14,835 bases of DNA from contig CAZSLZ010000081.1 of the NCBI GenBank assembly GCA_964607865.1, forward strand, positions 1-14,835, written 5' to 3'. Positions 7,719-14,093 of the stretch are shown here, one piece after another (the stretch's first letter is position 1; each line of letters begins with the position of its first letter). The stretch is from CAZSLZ01 sp964607865 (GTDB lineage: Bacteria > Vulcanimicrobiota > JAJTBE01 > CAZSLZ01). The notes beneath the pieces were generated by a model. The model searched no databases. It was not told the DNA's origin and saw only the letters and a program-made list of their open reading frames with translations. Made by a program: the position numbers and the translations under genes.

Positions 7719-8138
7719 CTACAGGGATGGAACTTCGTCTTTCTGGGAATCAGCTATGTAGATTCGCCTGAAATGAATGTCGGTTTTTGCGAAAAACCAG
7801 TAGTTATTTTTTCCTGACCCGGAAAAAAAATTATTTTGTTTGTTTCTATAAGAAATACTTTTATTTATCTTATTAAATTTTTGTTTCTTTTCTGAGGAAC
7901 GGCCCAGCAAATTCCCATTTCTTGCAAAATAATTAAGAGAATTTGCAAAAACTAAAATTACGTTAAAATCTTTTATAATAAAAATGTCTTTAATCTGTTC
8001 ATTAAAATTAAAATCTGAATCAGATGGAGTAATATCTGGTTTGAAAACATTAAAGGCGATTAATTGCCCCAAGCCTAGTAATATAAAGCTTAGAACAATA
8101 AACGAACATATTGATTTTTTAAATTTTAAAAACTTCAT
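7719..8138 (-). CDS. Small secreted or membrane-anchored protein upstream of secDF, unknown function
   Basis: 139 residues. The N-terminus is a typical export signal: basic MKFLKFKKS, then hydrophobic ICSFIVLSFILLGLGQLIAF (residues 10-29). No clear signal peptidase site follows, so it may stay anchored. The mature part has two polar blocks (FNFNEQIKDIFIIKDF and a basic, Asn/Lys-rich 83-110) and ends FRRIYIADSQKDEVPSL. I recognise no family. ATG at 8136-8138 has no clear Shine-Dalgarno sequence, but a near-consensus promoter lies about 24 bp upstream of the ATG. The region is visibly more AT-rich than its neighbours. The gene precedes secD on the same strand with no terminator between, which suggests joint transcription and a possible secretion-monitor role (inference). 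It may alternatively be an unrelated small exported protein. Confidence 0.6.
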   Translation of the reverse strand: MKFLKFKKSICSFIVLSFILLGLGQLIAFNVFKPDITPSDSDFNFNEQIKDIFIIKDFNVILVFANSLNYFARNGNLLGRSSEKKQKFNKINKSISYRNKQNNFFSGSGKNNYWFFAKTDIHFRRIYIADSQKDEVPSL

Positions 8139-8168
8139 AATAATAAAAAAAGCTGATATTTTCAGAGT

Positions 8169-8197
8169 AATATATAATAAATACTCATTTTTGTCAA
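8169..8197 (-). promoter_or_regulatory. Strong sigma-70-type promoter for the small exported protein and secDF
   Basis: Read on the minus strand: TTGACA (8192-8197, perfect -35), a 17-bp spacer, then TATATT (8169-8174, 5/6 to TATAAT). The predicted start is near 8162, leaving a 5' leader of about 24 nt before the ATG at 8138. It lies between the peptidase gene and the small ORF. It is the best promoter match I noticed in the window and the only clear one upstream of secD. Confidence 0.75.
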
Positions 8198-8233
8198 CTG
8201 CAAAAAGTTTCGGATTTGTAAACTTTTAACAAA

Positions 8234-8821
8234 TTATTTTATATCCTTTAATTTTTTTACTTCTGCCAGAACCTTTGTTTCGCCTACTTTGTCTTCCAAT
8301 TCCTGAACAAAACGGTAGCCCACGCCGTAAACCGGGTCGCCAATGACCTGGTTAAGCCTGTTTGCCTTTATGTATGCCCCGTCCCATAAAAGGCATTTCT
8401 GCTGAACCCATACTGCGGTGCCTTCTTTTAATATTAATGATTGGCCTGGACAATTTTCCGCCTGCCAGCCATGGGTTAACTCGTGGCAGATGGTCCCGAA
8501 GAAATCATCCCGTCCTGCATCTTTCATCATATAAACCATATGAACTCCGTTTTTCATTGTGTGAAGGCCGACTATGGCTCCCTTATAATGGCTGTCCGAT
8601 GCAATAGCATCCAGTTCTGGCCCTGTTTTCAACTCCACTTTTATGGGCCGTTGAAAATTCATGCTCAACTTGTTTCTCAGCATGTCCAGAGCCCGGCTCA
8701 GCATTATTTGAGCGTCTTTATCTGTTTCAACAACCGATGGAACGTAAGCTGCTTTCAGGTTTGTAATTGTCAGCAGAATTATCAGGGTAAAACAAATCAG
8801 TTTAATGTCAATCTTTTTCAT
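8234..8821 (-). CDS. Secreted zinc metallopeptidase, DA1-like (HExxH) family
   Basis: 195 residues with an N-terminal signal peptide (KIDIKLICFTLIILLTITNLKAA, cleavage likely near residue 24), so the protein acts outside the cytoplasm. The catalytic site is CHELTHGWQAENCP: His113, Glu114 and His117 form the HExxH zinc site, and LKEGTAVWVQQK places Glu133 as a probable third zinc ligand about 16 residues after the second His. This spacing and the WQAENCP and EGxAxWV wording match bacterial relatives of the DA1-like peptidase domain, which is better known from plant DA1 proteins. ATG at 8819-8821 has GGAGG seven bases upstream. It appears monocistronic; the following gene has its own promoter. 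The substrate is unknown. A general minigluzincin-type peptidase is the alternative. Confidence 0.8.
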   Translation of the reverse strand: MKKIDIKLICFTLIILLTITNLKAAYVPSVVETDKDAQIMLSRALDMLRNKLSMNFQRPIKVELKTGPELDAIASDSHYKGAIVGLHTMKNGVHMVYMMKDAGRDDFFGTICHELTHGWQAENCPGQSLILKEGTAVWVQQKCLLWDGAYIKANRLNQVIGDPVYGVGYRFVQELEDKVGETKVLAEVKKLKDIK

Positions 8822-8885
8822 TTTGTTTCCTCCAGAAATTATATTTATTGATGCTGAGAAAAACCCTTGTGCAGTATTTATTCAT

Positions 8886-8950
8886 TATAATGGCAACATT
8901 AAGAAGGAAACAGCAGAGAAAAAGAGAAATATTTTCCAACAATAGAGGTG
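8886..8950 (+). promoter_or_regulatory. Probable -10 element and ribosome site for the DUF1893 gene
   Basis: Perfect TATAAT at 8886-8891, about 64 bp before the ATG at 8955. No good -35 sits 16-18 bp upstream (8863-8869 reads ACCCTTG) and there is no TG extension, so the promoter would be weak or activator-dependent. The ribosome site is GAGGTG at 8945-8950, four bases from the ATG. Confidence 0.4.
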
Positions 8951-8954
8951 ATAT

Positions 8955-9380
8955 ATGAAACAGGATTTGTCTATTGCCAGAGATATGCTTCTCAAAGAAA
9001 GATTATCTCTGGTTGTTGTAAAGAATGGTGAAATAGTATTCACTTCCAGGCTAGACGGCATAAAGGGGCTTTTGAAGGCTATAGATTCATTTAACGGAAA
9101 ACTCGGTGGGGCCAGTATTGCCGACCGGGTTATTGGAAAAGCTGCAGCTTTGCTTGTTTTAAAGGTAAATATTAAGGAAGTTTATTCTCCGGTAATCAGC
9201 AGCCCAGCTTTGCAGGTGCTGGAATCAAACAGGGTTGCAATATTCAGTGAAAAAACTGTGGATTATATTGAAAACCGGAAAAAAGACGGCGTCTGCCCCA
9301 TGGAGCAAATGTGCCTGGAGGTTGATGATCCTGAAGAAGCCTTTTTAAAATTGTCCCAAATAATCAAAGGAGGAAACTAG
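8955..9380 (+). CDS. DUF1893 domain protein (TM1506-like, deaminase-like fold)
   Basis: 141 residues, cytoplasmic. Family marks are a KNGEIVFTSRLDGIKGLL beta-hairpin/helix (23-40), ADRVIGKAAALLVL (56-69), VYSPVISSPALQVLE (76-90) and DGVCPMEQMCLEVDDPEEAF (111-130). This order is that of DUF1893, known from the structure of Thermotoga maritima TM1506, which has a cytidine-deaminase-like fold. The CPME region matches the position of deaminase zinc residues, but the full HAE plus PCxxC set is not seen, so catalysis is uncertain. It starts at ATG 8955 after GAGGTG. The next gene begins one base after its TAG stop, and that gene's AGGAGG lies inside this coding sequence, so the two are co-translated. 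Biological role unknown. Confidence 0.9.
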   Translation: MKQDLSIARDMLLKERLSLVVVKNGEIVFTSRLDGIKGLLKAIDSFNGKLGGASIADRVIGKAAALLVLKVNIKEVYSPVISSPALQVLESNRVAIFSEKTVDYIENRKKDGVCPMEQMCLEVDDPEEAFLKLSQIIKGGN

Positions 9381-9381
9381 G

Positions 9382-10476
9382 TTGAAACGAGCCTTTTATA
9401 CCATAACAATTATATTGATTTTCGCCCTGACTACCAATATGGCTTTTGCCTCAGAATTCAGAAGAAATTTGTTGATTCAAAAATATTGTTCTATTAATCC
9501 CGCCGGTTGGGATGAAATTTCCAAAGCAAATGAAGAGCTGGTTAACGAAGAGTTGCTTGAAGAAGTAAAAAACCGGTATTACAAAGTTGTTTATGCAGTT
9601 AATGCAGATGCGGAAAAGAACCAGAAAGCAAGGGTGATTCCCGATTATATTTTTATTTATGCGAATCTTGCCGACTACCTGGGTGAAAAACTAAATAAAG
9701 AATGCAACCTGAGGCTGGAGTTGGCCAGGGAATACTCATACGACGGTCAACTTGATAATGCCGTGGAAATCTTAAGCAATATTCTGGTTGATGACCCCGA
9801 AAACATTGAAGTAAAAGAATTCCAGGCGTCCCTGTTTCTAAAACTGGATATGCCTAACGAAGCGTTTGAAGTTTACCAGGCAATATTAAAACAGGATGAA
9901 AATAATAAAAAAGCATTATATTTTCTGGGTAACATGTATTTGCAGTTGGGCCAATATGAAAAAGCTGTGGAATTATTCCGCAGGTTGCTGGAGTTGGAAC
10001 CAGGCAATGAAAGAGCCCAAAAGTTTGTTGATTTATATGATGGCAAAATCCAAACCACCGATAACAAAAAGGTCAACGACAATGCAGTAAAGCATTTTAT
10101 GCTGGGAGAGAAGTTTTATAATAATGAAGAATATGAAGCTGCCGCTGAGGAATATTCCCGGGCAATCGAGAACGACCCTCGTTTTTACCAGGCTTATGCC
10201 TATCTGGGAGAAAGTTTGATCAAGATGAAAAAATATCAGGATGCGATAGAAGTATTGGATCATGCAATTAATATGGAGCCTTATTATCCCACAGCTTACC
10301 ATTTCAAAGGGCTTGCCCTGGAAAAGGAATATGATTTTACCAGGAAAGAGGAACTTTTAAGAACAGCGGTAAAGAATTACGAGAAGGCTCTGGAAGTAGA
10401 TCCGAAATATAAAAAGGTAAGGGAAGACCTTGACAGAGCCAAAAAGAGGCTGGGAGAACCGGCAGAAAAATCATAA
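9382..10476 (+). CDS. Exported tetratricopeptide repeat protein
   Basis: 364 residues. N-terminal signal peptide (KRAFYTITIILIFALTTNMAFA, cleavage likely after Ala23), so it acts in the periplasm or outside the membrane. Residues about 25-100 are a helical region without clear repeats. Two TPR blocks follow: about 110-215 (ELAREYSYDGQLDNAVEILS, ALYFLGNMYLQLGQYEKAVE) and about 235-355 (HFMLGEKFYNNEEYEAAAEE, AYAYLGESLIKMKKYQDAIE). The start is TTG at 9382-9384; AGGAGG (9368-9373) is eight bases upstream and the coding sequence begins one base after the DUF1893 stop. TPR proteins scaffold other proteins; its partner is unknown. Pairing an exported TPR protein with a cytoplasmic DUF1893 protein is unusual. 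No terminator can be seen after it. Confidence 0.88.
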   Translation: MKRAFYTITIILIFALTTNMAFASEFRRNLLIQKYCSINPAGWDEISKANEELVNEELLEEVKNRYYKVVYAVNADAEKNQKARVIPDYIFIYANLADYLGEKLNKECNLRLELAREYSYDGQLDNAVEILSNILVDDPENIEVKEFQASLFLKLDMPNEAFEVYQAILKQDENNKKALYFLGNMYLQLGQYEKAVELFRRLLELEPGNERAQKFVDLYDGKIQTTDNKKVNDNAVKHFMLGEKFYNNEEYEAAAEEYSRAIENDPRFYQAYAYLGESLIKMKKYQDAIEVLDHAINMEPYYPTAYHFKGLALEKEYDFTRKEELLRTAVKNYEKALEVDPKYKKVREDLDRAKKRLGEPAEKS

Positions 10477-10501
10477 TAACCAGTGTTTTTGAAGGAAAAT
10501 G

Positions 10502-10541
10502 GGAACTAATAGTTAGTTTCACCAGTTCAATTAAATAGAAT
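10502..10541 (+). promoter_or_regulatory. Possible hpf promoter with overlapping inverted repeat
   Basis: TAGAAT at 10536-10541 is a 5/6 -10 match, 32 bp before the hpf ATG. The expected -35 (10513-10518, TTAGTT) is poor, but it is the right arm of an inverted repeat AACTAA-TAG-TTAGTT (10504-10518), which extends outward by a G-T and a G-C pair to 10502-10520. The repeat has no T-run, so it reads better as an operator or activator site than as a terminator. Tentative. Confidence 0.3.
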
Positions 10542-10573
10542 ACTTTTTTAATAATAATTTGGGAGGATATACT

Positions 10574-11149
10574 ATGCAGATGACTGTAAAGGGTAAAAAT
10601 TTTAACGTAACCGACGCTTTGAGAAGTTACGCAGAGAAAAGAATCGACAAGATTTTACGATTCTTTGACAACATTATTTCCATAGATGTTACCCTTTCTA
10701 CCGAGAGAAATTGGCACATTGTAGATGTAACCGTGTTTGGAAACGGATTTGTTTTGAGGGGCGAGGAAAGAACCAATGATATGTATGCGTCCATCGATAA
10801 AGTCCTTGATAAACTGGAAAAACAGGTAAAGAAGGAGAAAGGCAAATATAAAAGCCGAATGAGCAAAGCCAGAAAAATGGCGGAAGCTGAATTCTTCCAA
10901 GTTGAAAGCCCCAGGGGAGAAGAACAGGATAATAACCTGGAAACTATTCTTGAAAGCCCTCAGGTAATATTAACCCCAATGATGAGCCAGAAACCCATGA
11001 CCCTGGAAGAAGCTATCAAGGAGATTGAATCTCTGGGATTTTCCTTCTTTGTATTTAAAAACGCCGAAACCGATGTTTTGAACGTCCTTTATAGAAGAAA
11101 GGTCGGATATGGCTTGATTGACCCCACAGTGGAATTGGTAGAACAATAA
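10574..11149 (+). CDS. hpf: Ribosome hibernation-promoting factor, long form
   Basis: 191 residues. The N-terminal S30AE domain (VKGKNFNVTDALRSYAEKRIDKILRFFDN, then a beta sheet with VDVTVFGNGFVLRGEE) binds the 30S decoding region and blocks translation. A basic linker KKEKGKYKSRMSKARK follows. The C-terminal domain (PMTLEEAIKEIESLGFSFFVFKNAETDVLNVLYRRKVGYGLIDP) is the dimerisation module that joins two 70S ribosomes into 100S particles. This is the long form, not the short enterobacterial HPF/YfiA. ATG at 10574 is chosen because GGGAGG (10561-10566) is seven bases away; an earlier in-frame TTG at 10559 overlaps that site and is rejected. A strong terminator follows 9 bp after the stop. Hibernation factors are usually stress- or stationary-phase-induced; the promoter here is weak by sequence. 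Confidence 0.96.
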   Translation: MQMTVKGKNFNVTDALRSYAEKRIDKILRFFDNIISIDVTLSTERNWHIVDVTVFGNGFVLRGEERTNDMYASIDKVLDKLEKQVKKEKGKYKSRMSKARKMAEAEFFQVESPRGEEQDNNLETILESPQVILTPMMSQKPMTLEEAIKEIESLGFSFFVFKNAETDVLNVLYRRKVGYGLIDPTVELVEQ

Positions 11150-11158
11150 AATATCACG

Positions 11159-11184
11159 AAGGCGGTTTGACCGCCTTTTTTTTT
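11159..11184 (+). terminator. Intrinsic terminator of hpf, abutting the next start codon
   Basis: Stem AAGGCGGT (11159-11166), loop TTG, stem ACCGCCTT (11170-11177), followed by a run of nine T from 11176 to 11184. GC-rich stem plus long T-run make a textbook Rho-independent terminator. The last T is directly followed by the ATG (11185) of the enolase-like gene, so any read-through transcript has this hairpin in place of a ribosome site. Confidence 0.93.
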
Positions 11185-12285
11185 ATGAAAATTGTAAGAA
11201 TCGATACTTATTTAATTAATTTTCCTTCCGGCAATAATTTGTATTCTCCCGGAATTTTTATTCGCATTGCAGGAAAATACCAGGAAAAAATTTGTGAGGG
11301 CTGGGGGGAAATCAGCTGGGGTAAACCTTCCCGAACCGGGCTTACCCCCAATATTGTCTTTGACGATCTGGAAAAAAGAATATCGTTAACTTTATTAAAC
11401 CGGGAAATTACTGAGCCCAATCAACTCCTTGATTATTCGAATTTAGCTGTGAAACAAAGATTGGGTATGGAACCGGTAATTTCCGGCGTAGAAACAGCTT
11501 TAATTGATTTATGGGGTAAAATTCATAACAAACCTGTGCTTTCGCTTTTTAGAGAAAACACAGGAAATACAAGGGGCAAATTAACGGCCTCGAACATGTG
11601 TTCTGTGGTTGGTTTTCGAGATTCAGAAAAAGAATATAATGAATTAATTAACTTCCTGCAAGAACAGAATGAGTTTCCCGATTATATTCTAAACCCTTTT
11701 TCTGAATATGAATTCAGAAATTATGAAATGCTGAAAAAGTATTTCCAGAAAAGAAATATAAAGACAAAAATTACCATCGATTACAGGCCGGAATTTTTAA
11801 AAATCATAAAATTGCTGGCAAATTCGAATTTGATTGATAGCGCGGTGTTGAATTTTTCTAGGGGCGGAAATTATGCCATTATTAATTCTCTTCTGGAAAG
11901 TAATTCTTTCGACAGCAAAAATTTAGTTTTTGATTTCTCTGACAATAAAGGGCCAGCTTTGGCTTACGGGCTGGCGCTTATCAATGCTTTTTCCGAAGAA
12001 ATAGAACAAGGGTTCGAATGGTTTGCCCGCAAGCCTGAAAAGTATGAAAACACTATTAATCAAATTATTGCCACAAAAACAACAAAGTTGCAAACAGGCA
12101 ACATTAATTTTGAGTTGCCGGGTCTGGGAATATGCCTGGATTTTGATTTTATAGAAAAATACATTGAAAAGGCATCTATTATTTACAGGAAAGAATTTGA
12201 GATTATAATAAGAAAGTTAAGATATTTCCGGGGAAAACCAGATTTTAAAAGGGTAGTTGAAGAAAGAATACGGGGTGAGTTATAA
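11185..12285 (+). CDS. Degenerate enolase-superfamily (MLE/MR-type) protein
   Basis: 366 residues. The N-terminal capping domain is clear: KIVRIDTYLINFPSG, then CEGWGEISWGKPSRTGLTPN, and GVETALIDLWGKIHNKPVLSLF (101-122), the signature of muconate-cycloisomerase/mandelate-racemase relatives. The C-terminal PGLGICLDFDFIEKYI (312-327) matches the usual closing segment. The barrel between is abnormal. ILNPF replaces the catalytic KxK strand, Asp189 in KITIDYRPE keeps the first metal-ligand position, but the following Glu and Asp/Glu strands are not seen, and SAVLNFSRGG (208-217) comes about 40 residues early. An extra basic C-terminal helix (333-366) ends the protein. It probably has lost or changed catalysis. 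ATG 11185 has no Shine-Dalgarno; an upstream in-frame TTG at 11167 lies in the terminator loop. Its stop overlaps the next start (TAATG), so the two are coupled. Confidence 0.75.
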   Translation: MKIVRIDTYLINFPSGNNLYSPGIFIRIAGKYQEKICEGWGEISWGKPSRTGLTPNIVFDDLEKRISLTLLNREITEPNQLLDYSNLAVKQRLGMEPVISGVETALIDLWGKIHNKPVLSLFRENTGNTRGKLTASNMCSVVGFRDSEKEYNELINFLQEQNEFPDYILNPFSEYEFRNYEMLKKYFQKRNIKTKITIDYRPEFLKIIKLLANSNLIDSAVLNFSRGGNYAIINSLLESNSFDSKNLVFDFSDNKGPALAYGLALINAFSEEIEQGFEWFARKPEKYENTINQIIATKTTKLQTGNINFELPGLGICLDFDFIEKYIEKASIIYRKEFEIIIRKLRYFRGKPDFKRVVEERIRGEL

Positions 12286-14090
12286 TGAAGGTGGAAGATT
12301 ACATTGGCAGGGTTAGGCAGAAAAAGGTTGAGTATGATGTTATTCTTGTCCATATAGATTCATTTTACAACCTGGATTATGCTCATTTTAACATGGGCTT
12401 ATTGTATATTGCAACATTGTTAAGAGAAAAGGGTTATAAAGTAAAATGCCTGGGAATCCATGAGCTTTTTTATCTTTCACTTGATAGAATAAGGCAGATT
12501 TTCACCCTGGGAACTCCTGAAATGGTGGGTTTTTATACTCTTTCAGATAATATTTATCAGGTTCAGAATTTTGCAAAAAAAGTAAAACAATGGGTGCCGG
12601 GTACTAAAATTGTTGTAGGAGGGCCTCTTGCCACCAGCTGGGGGGTTGATACCCTGAAAACCCATAGCTTTGATATTTGTGTGGTGGGCGAAGGTGAGAA
12701 TGCCATGCTGGAGTTGGCAAATTATTATATAAAACAAAAAGGGAGCCTTGATAAGATTGAAAGTATAATTTTCAGAAAAGATGGTGAGATAGTCTGCAAC
12801 CAGGTGGCGCCACCTATAATTGACCTCGATTTGTTGCCATTTCCCGATCCGGCGATGGTTCCAGGCCAGAGGAATTTTCATATTGTATCGGGCAGAGGAT
12901 GTCCTTATAATTGCGTGTTTTGTTTTCAGGGAGTCCATGGTTTAAAATATAGATATCGTGAAGCAGAAAAAATAACCCAAGAAATAATTTATAATATAGA
13001 AACTTCTGGTTACAATGTGTTTGATATTATAGACGATACTTTTATCTCCAACCCTGAAAGGGTAAGGGACGTCGCCCGCCGCCTCGCCAGATACCGCAGA
13101 AAATCAAATAAGGATTTTGCATTTTTTTGCCAGGGCAGGGTGGACATAATGGAAAAAAACCCTGAAATGTTGCCTGCGTTGAAGGAAGCTGGCTTAATCA
13201 GAGTTCAGGTGGGTATGGAATCGGGAGATCCGGAAATTCTGAAAGTTTATAATAAAAAAATTACCACTGAGCAGGTTAAAAATGTGGTGGAGCAGGTTTT
13301 TAACCTTGGAGGAATGACCATTGTGGGTAATTTCATTTTAGGTGGCCCCTTTGAAAGTGAAAGAACTTTTGACAATACTCTGGAATTTGTCAGGGAACTG
13401 ATTTCTATTGCCCCCGGAGTAATTGAACTGGGCACAGCATTCATGGGCCCATACCCAGGAACCCCCATAGCCGAGAGCCCGGAAGACTTCGGGCTGAAAA
13501 CCTATGATGATAAATTCAAAAAGGGCCTGACTTTATCGGATGTTCATATGACCACGGAAGAATATAATGTTGCAGAACTGAGAAATCTGGAAAGGAAGTT
13601 TTCAGATGAAGTATTGGCTCATATGAAATCGGAGCTGAAAAACATCCCTCGTGAGATGATCAAGTTACATCTGGATTGGGAAAGAAAGTATGGTATAAGA
13701 ACTTTCTGGAATATGTTTCATTTTTCCCGCAGCCAGGCAATAAAGGAATATTTCAGATATCTGGAAAGCCCTCGTTTCAGAAGCCTTTTTTATATTCCAC
13801 TGCGTGATTTGCCTGAATGGTATCCATTGCGGGTTATTCACAAGCGTGAATACAGCAATGACGGTAAGGACCTGATATTGCCCTCCACAGTAGAGGAAAC
13901 CAGGTTAAGTACTCCGGAAGAAATACTGATTTATGAATTATCATCGGGTAAATTGACTGTTAACCAGATGCTGGAGGAGTTCAAAATAGAAACCAGTAGC
14001 GAGTTGGACAGGGAAACATTATTCAACCGTTATTTTATACCAACTTTTGCCAAATTGGATGACCTGTTTTTGATTGTTTTCTATAAATAG
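12285..14090 (+). CDS. Radical SAM enzyme with B12-binding-type N-domain and C-terminal winged-helix-like domain
   Basis: 601 residues. Residues about 17-140 form a B12-binding-type Rossmann domain (YDVILVHIDSFYNLD, NMGLLYIATLLREKGY, KIVVGGPLATSWG, ICVVGEGENAML), but the DxHxxG cobalamin-histidine motif is not intact (CLGIHEL only), so cobalamin may bind base-on or not at all. The radical SAM core follows: GRGCPYNCVFCF places Cys206, Cys210 and Cys213 on the [4Fe-4S] cluster; DIIDDTF (247-253) and VGMESGDPEIL (309-319) are core strands. Residues about 450-530 are unassigned. About 534-601 (EEILIYELSSGKLTVNQMLEEF onward) resemble a PqqD/RRE-type winged helix. The family performs methylations, rearrangements and peptide modifications; the substrate is unknown. 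ATG 12285 overlaps the preceding stop; GGGGTGAG lies five bases upstream. The convergent M50 gene starts its stop codon 3 bp away. Confidence 0.88.
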   Translation: MKVEDYIGRVRQKKVEYDVILVHIDSFYNLDYAHFNMGLLYIATLLREKGYKVKCLGIHELFYLSLDRIRQIFTLGTPEMVGFYTLSDNIYQVQNFAKKVKQWVPGTKIVVGGPLATSWGVDTLKTHSFDICVVGEGENAMLELANYYIKQKGSLDKIESIIFRKDGEIVCNQVAPPIIDLDLLPFPDPAMVPGQRNFHIVSGRGCPYNCVFCFQGVHGLKYRYREAEKITQEIIYNIETSGYNVFDIIDDTFISNPERVRDVARRLARYRRKSNKDFAFFCQGRVDIMEKNPEMLPALKEAGLIRVQVGMESGDPEILKVYNKKITTEQVKNVVEQVFNLGGMTIVGNFILGGPFESERTFDNTLEFVRELISIAPGVIELGTAFMGPYPGTPIAESPEDFGLKTYDDKFKKGLTLSDVHMTTEEYNVAELRNLERKFSDEVLAHMKSELKNIPREMIKLHLDWERKYGIRTFWNMFHFSRSQAIKEYFRYLESPRFRSLFYIPLRDLPEWYPLRVIHKREYSNDGKDLILPSTVEETRLSTPEEILIYELSSGKLTVNQMLEEFKIETSSELDRETLFNRYFIPTFAKLDDLFLIVFYK

Positions 14091-14093
14091 TAT

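Noticed and set aside
8146..8166. Minus-strand CTGA-AAATA-TCAG hairpin followed by seven T as a terminator for the peptidase gene
   Set aside because: The stem is only 4 bp and AT-rich, and it overlaps the predicted start of the downstream transcript; too weak to call.
7984..8229. Plus-strand 81-codon frame opposite the small exported protein
   Set aside because: No Shine-Dalgarno or promoter, and the opposite strand has a clear signal peptide and strong promoter.
10559..10573. In-frame TTG at 10559 as the hpf start
   Set aside because: It overlaps the GGGAGG ribosome site, while ATG 10574 is ideally spaced and gives the normal HPF N-terminus.
11167..11184. In-frame TTG at 11167 as the enolase-like start
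   Set aside because: It lies in the terminator loop and would add TAFFF encoded by the T-run; MKIVRIDTY from ATG 11185 is the normal family start.
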